NCBI GenBank assembly: GCA_938036745.1
Contig: CALHWG010000002.1
Coordinates: forward strand, 1-15,415
DNA length: 15,415 bases
Source: an uncultured bacterium
GTDB lineage: Bacteria > Patescibacteriota > Saccharimonadia > Saccharimonadales > Saccharimonadaceae
Reading direction: 5' to 3'
A model generated the notes under the pieces. It was not told where the DNA came from. It worked only from the letters and a program-made list of their open reading frames with translations, and ran no database searches. The position numbers and the translations under genes are program-made. Numbering within the stretch: the stretch's first letter is position 1; every line of letters begins with the position of its first letter. This document shows positions 12,849-15,415 of this stretch, piece after piece.

Positions 12849-13619
12849 ATGTTACATTCTCAAATTATAGGCGAAGGCACTCCCTTCATTATCCTGCACG
12901 GCTTTTTGGGTATGTCAGATAACTGGCGTACTTTGGGGCTCAAATATGCCGAAGCGGGCTTTCAAGTGCATTTAGTAGACCAACGCAATCACGGTCGTAG
13001 TTTTCACAGCCCCGATTTCAGCTATCCTCTAATGGCACAAGATTTGCTTGCTTATGCTGATGCTCACGGATTAAAAGTCTTTCACCTGATGGGGCATTCT
13101 ATGGGAGGCAAAACAGCAATGCTTTTCGCTACCGAACACCCCGATAGAGTGCTTTCTCTCATCGTTGCTGATATGTCGCCTAAATACTTTCCTGAGCATC
13201 ACGGAGCTTGTTTACAAGGTTTAGCGTCCTTAAATTTCGATGTGATATATTCACGTGCCGAAGCCGATAAAGCTCTTTCGGCTTATGTAAGCGATATAGG
13301 AGTGCGACAGTTCTTACTGAAAAACCTTTATTGGGAAACCAAAGACCGATTAGGCTTGCGTCTGAATCTCCCTGCTTTAATTGAGAATGAAAGTGAGATA
13401 GGTGCTGAACTCCCCGATAGCAACGTGTTCGAAGGTAAAACACTCTTCTTAAAAGGAGAGTATTCTGAGTATGTGATGCCCGAAGACGAAGCCCTTATTC
13501 GCACTCACTTTCCGCACGCTATTATCGATACGGTGAGCAAGGCAGGACACTGGTTACACGCTCAAAACCCTACTGAATTTTACAATAAAACCATACATTT
13601 CTTATGCGATACTTTATAA
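12849..13619 (+). CDS. Alpha/beta hydrolase (YbfF/ABHD11-like esterase)
   Basis: A 256-aa alpha/beta hydrolase. ILHGFLGMSDNW (15-26) forms the oxyanion region, DQRNHGRS (44-51) is the conserved strand-4 turn of the YbfF group, GHSMGG (82-87) holds the nucleophile S84, VADMSP (106-111) matches the DI.P motif, FLKGEYSEYV follows the cap, and GHWLHAQNP (233-241) gives the catalytic H234. YbfF-type enzymes are small acyl esterases with unclear natural substrates. No signal peptide, so it is cytoplasmic. No Shine-Dalgarno site precedes the ATG, as is usual in Bacteroidota. It overlaps the next gene by 16 bases. Codon use differs from the left part of the window. Confidence 0.9.
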   Translation: MLHSQIIGEGTPFIILHGFLGMSDNWRTLGLKYAEAGFQVHLVDQRNHGRSFHSPDFSYPLMAQDLLAYADAHGLKVFHLMGHSMGGKTAMLFATEHPDRVLSLIVADMSPKYFPEHHGACLQGLASLNFDVIYSRAEADKALSAYVSDIGVRQFLLKNLYWETKDRLGLRLNLPALIENESEIGAELPDSNVFEGKTLFLKGEYSEYVMPEDEALIRTHFPHAIIDTVSKAGHWLHAQNPTEFYNKTIHFLCDTL

Positions 13620-13951
13620 GCTTATTTATCTCCGCAACCCTTGTTTTTGTATTGGGCTACCTAAATATGGGTGCTCATATCGAGAACTTCTTCACAGCAC
13701 TCGTGGTAGCCTTTGTGCTCTCACTTCTCAATGGTATTGTACGCCCTATATTAGAGTTCATTGCCTTTCCTATTACCTTTATGACTTTTGGGCTCTTTTT
13801 ATTTATCATCAACACTGTAATTGTGCTCCTGGCAAGCAAATTAGTAGGTGGCTTTGTAGTACACGGCTTCTGGGGCGGACTGATGTTCAGCACTTGCCTT
13901 TCGTTAGCTCAGGCATTAGCTCTTGCTCCTCTTGGGAAAGTAAGAAACTAA
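13604..13951 (+). CDS. Phage holin family 4-TM membrane protein (PF04020-like)
   Basis: The 115-aa protein has four hydrophobic segments (about 2-21, 28-45, 54-76 and 85-107) and the motif LLNGIVRPILEFIAFPITFMTFGLFLFIINTVIVLLASKLVGGF, characteristic of the small membrane family annotated as phage holin family 4, superfamily II. Despite the name, these are widespread chromosomal proteins of unknown role, common in Bacteroidota. The gene starts inside the end of the hydrolase gene (16-base overlap in another frame), so the two form an operon. It converges on the helicase gene. Confidence 0.85.
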   Translation: MRYFISLFISATLVFVLGYLNMGAHIENFFTALVVAFVLSLLNGIVRPILEFIAFPITFMTFGLFLFIINTVIVLLASKLVGGFVVHGFWGGLMFSTCLSLAQALALAPLGKVRN

Positions 13952-13961
13952 TTATTGCCAA

Positions 13962-13998
13962 AGTTGAAGTCACTCAAAAAACTTATCTTTCTTCAACT
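13962..13998. terminator. Possible bidirectional hairpin between convergent genes
   Basis: AGTTGAAG (13962-13969) and CTTCAACT (13991-13998) form an 8-bp inverted repeat with a 21-base loop, between the holin-like and helicase genes. The downstream T tracts are poor on both strands, so termination is only suggested by position. Confidence 0.3.
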
Positions 13999-14006
13999 CT
14001 TAATTC

Positions 14007-15392
14007 TTAACCAAAATCCTCGTCTTTAAACCCTACCAAGTAGACCCTTTCTTTAGCACGAGTGATAGCCGTATAAAGCCATCGCAAGTAACCTTCATCT
14101 ATGATATCATCAGGTAAGTAAGGTTTCTCCACAAACACGGCGTCCCATTGCCCCCCTTGACTCTTATGGCAAGTAATCGCATACGAAAACTTCACCTGCA
14201 AAGCATTGAAATAAGGGTTTTCTTTCACTTTCTGATATCTTTTATAAGCCGTAGGTTCATCAGCATAATCAGCGAGTACTTCTTCATAAAGCTGATTGCT
14301 TTGAGCCGGTGATAAGGCAGGAGCTTCACTGTTTAAGGTGTCTAATAATATAACCGTATCAAACGGAGGCACTTCGGGATAATCAATAAGCTGAGCCGAT
14401 ACCTCAGCAAAGCGGAAACCATAGGCTTCTGTGAAGTCATAAAGCTGTAATACCTCTATAGTATCACCATTGGCAATAAAACTCACTTCGGGGTTGTTTT
14501 TACACCAAAAATAATTGTTTTTCACGACCATTAGTAGGTCGCCAGCAGCTATTTCATCTTCTATATCAAGGATAGTGCGGCGTATATAGGCATTCCATCC
14601 CACAGCACGCTTGTTAGAGCGCACAATAATAGCGGTTTCCTCACTTCCGTAAAGCTCGTAACTCTCATTGATAGCATCGGCAATTTCTTCACTACCCGTG
14701 AGTCGGGTTACATCGGGATTTTTGAGGCTGAACAGAAAATCTGGTGATTTAGCTTGTCCGAAAAGCGTTTTGCGCAGGCGGGTAGCATTGCGCAAAATCC
14801 CCGATTTGTTTTTTTGGCGTAGCACCTCAGTGAGGGTAGTGGAGAGCACTTCTTTGTTGTATTGATATTCTAAATGACTCACACTCAACGCCGGACTCAC
14901 CTCAGTACCCACAGGTGGTAGCTGGGCAGTATCGCCTATGAGTAACAACTTGCAATTTTTGCCCGAGTAGACAAAGCGCATCAGGTCGTCTATATCGGCG
15001 AGCATCGATGCCTCATCTACTATAAATAAGGTATTGTAGTGTTTATTGGCACGCAGTTTGAAGGATATTTCAGTGCCCATTGTTGTGGTGTAGTAAAGGT
15101 ACTTATGGATAGTGAACGCCTGTTTTTTAGCGAAATGCGACATCACTTTAGCTGCCCTACCCGTCGGTGCTAAAAGTACCGCTTGGTGGTGAATCAGGGG
15201 AAGTGTAGCGATAAGGCAGCGCGTGATAGAGGTCTTTCCCGTACCTGCAAATCCTTTCAACAAGAATATTTTTTCAGAGGCATTAGCATCAAAAAGATAG
15301 TTGGTGAGCATTTGCAAAGCAACTTCTTGTGAAGGGGTAGGAATATGTTTAAACGCCTGAAAGAGAGCGTTGAGAAAGGCTTTTTCGTCCAT
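14007..15392 (-). CDS. ATP-dependent RecD-like DNA helicase (SF1B)
   Basis: A 461-aa superfamily 1 helicase. It has Walker A GFAGTGKTS (47-55, K53), APTGRAAK (motif Ia), Walker B FIVDEASML (123-131), GDTAQLPPVG (motif III, 153-162), VLRQKNKSG (motif IV area), SYAITCHKSQGGQWDAVFVE (motif V) and RWLYTAITRAKERVYLVG (motif VI). Such proteins unwind DNA 5'-3' and are common as stand-alone RecD-like helicases in Flavobacteriia; the long N-terminal region of RecD2 is absent. The frame runs to a GTG at 15413, but the ATG at 15392 (MDEKAFLNALFQAF) is the better start, since family members begin just before the F.....hTPSQ segment. If upstream residues are real, the gene could extend past the window edge. 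The neighbours are Bacteroidota-like genes, not the left-hand operon. Confidence 0.92.
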   Translation of the reverse strand: MDEKAFLNALFQAFKHIPTPSQEVALQMLTNYLFDANASEKIFLLKGFAGTGKTSITRCLIATLPLIHHQAVLLAPTGRAAKVMSHFAKKQAFTIHKYLYYTTTMGTEISFKLRANKHYNTLFIVDEASMLADIDDLMRFVYSGKNCKLLLIGDTAQLPPVGTEVSPALSVSHLEYQYNKEVLSTTLTEVLRQKNKSGILRNATRLRKTLFGQAKSPDFLFSLKNPDVTRLTGSEEIADAINESYELYGSEETAIIVRSNKRAVGWNAYIRRTILDIEDEIAAGDLLMVVKNNYFWCKNNPEVSFIANGDTIEVLQLYDFTEAYGFRFAEVSAQLIDYPEVPPFDTVILLDTLNSEAPALSPAQSNQLYEEVLADYADEPTAYKRYQKVKENPYFNALQVKFSYAITCHKSQGGQWDAVFVEKPYLPDDIIDEGYLRWLYTAITRAKERVYLVGFKDEDFG

Positions 15393-15415
15393 TGTAAAAA
15401 GTATTGAGCGCACAA

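Noticed and set aside
12600..12850. Mobile-element insertion explaining the composition change
   Set aside because: No inverted repeats, target duplication, integrase or tRNA is visible at the joint, and both flanking genes are truncated there.
13604..13951. Prophage indicated by the holin-like gene
   Set aside because: This holin-named family is a common chromosomal membrane family and no other phage gene is nearby.

Overview
Most of this window (about 1-12,610) reads as one AT-rich genome with short intergenic gaps, very AT-rich codon choice, standard stop codons and a small core gene set: femX-like, tsaD, rpsT, truB, orn, a CYTH gene, dnaG and rpoD. A primase with no zinc ligands, FemAB-type wall synthesis and many leaderless promoters suggest a reduced-genome Patescibacterium, most likely Candidatus Saccharibacteria (TM7). 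This is an inference from protein character; no search was possible. The rest (about 12,610-15,415) has a different base and codon style, no Shine-Dalgarno sites, and genes typical of Bacteroidota (Capnocytophaga-like): the C-terminus of a family 6 glycoside hydrolase, an alpha/beta hydrolase, a 4-TM holin-like protein and a RecD-like helicase. The switch occurs inside two truncated reading frames, so the window is probably a chimeric contig; very recent transfer is the alternative.

Layout of the left part. A 5'-truncated FemAB transferase ends in a terminator that faces the terminator of a small AT-rich membrane-protein gene on the minus strand. tsaD follows from a leaderless promoter. rpsT (minus) and a 737-aa protein (plus) are divergent from back-to-back consensus promoters. 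The 737-aa protein has a degenerate DHH-phosphoesterase domain and a long disordered tail containing a perfect 100-bp internal duplication, and it is coupled to truB. orn and a 141-aa unknown gene overlap by one base. From 7,167 to 8,741 lies a very AT-rich stretch with one intact gene (CYTH), apparent gene remnants, a candidate small RNA on the minus strand with a perfect consensus promoter, and a structured element just before the next promoter. A gene for an Asn/Gln-rich single-span membrane protein then leads into a dnaG-rpoD operon, followed by the start of a membrane peptide cut off at the junction.

Two genome-wide habits show in the left part. First, the palindrome TTCGAA occurs about 50 times in 12.5 kb, in coding and non-coding DNA and in all reading frames, when base composition predicts about 4; the right part has one copy. 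Second, four promoters (tsaD, orn, the gene at 8,742 and dnaG) place the -10 box only 7-10 bases before the ATG, so their mRNAs should be leaderless or nearly so, whereas operon-internal genes carry Shine-Dalgarno sequences.

Functionally the left genes cover translation (tsaD, truB, rpsT), RNA turnover (orn), replication priming and transcription initiation (dnaG-rpoD), and cell-wall assembly (femX-like). I see no CRISPR array, tRNA, rRNA or insertion sequence.
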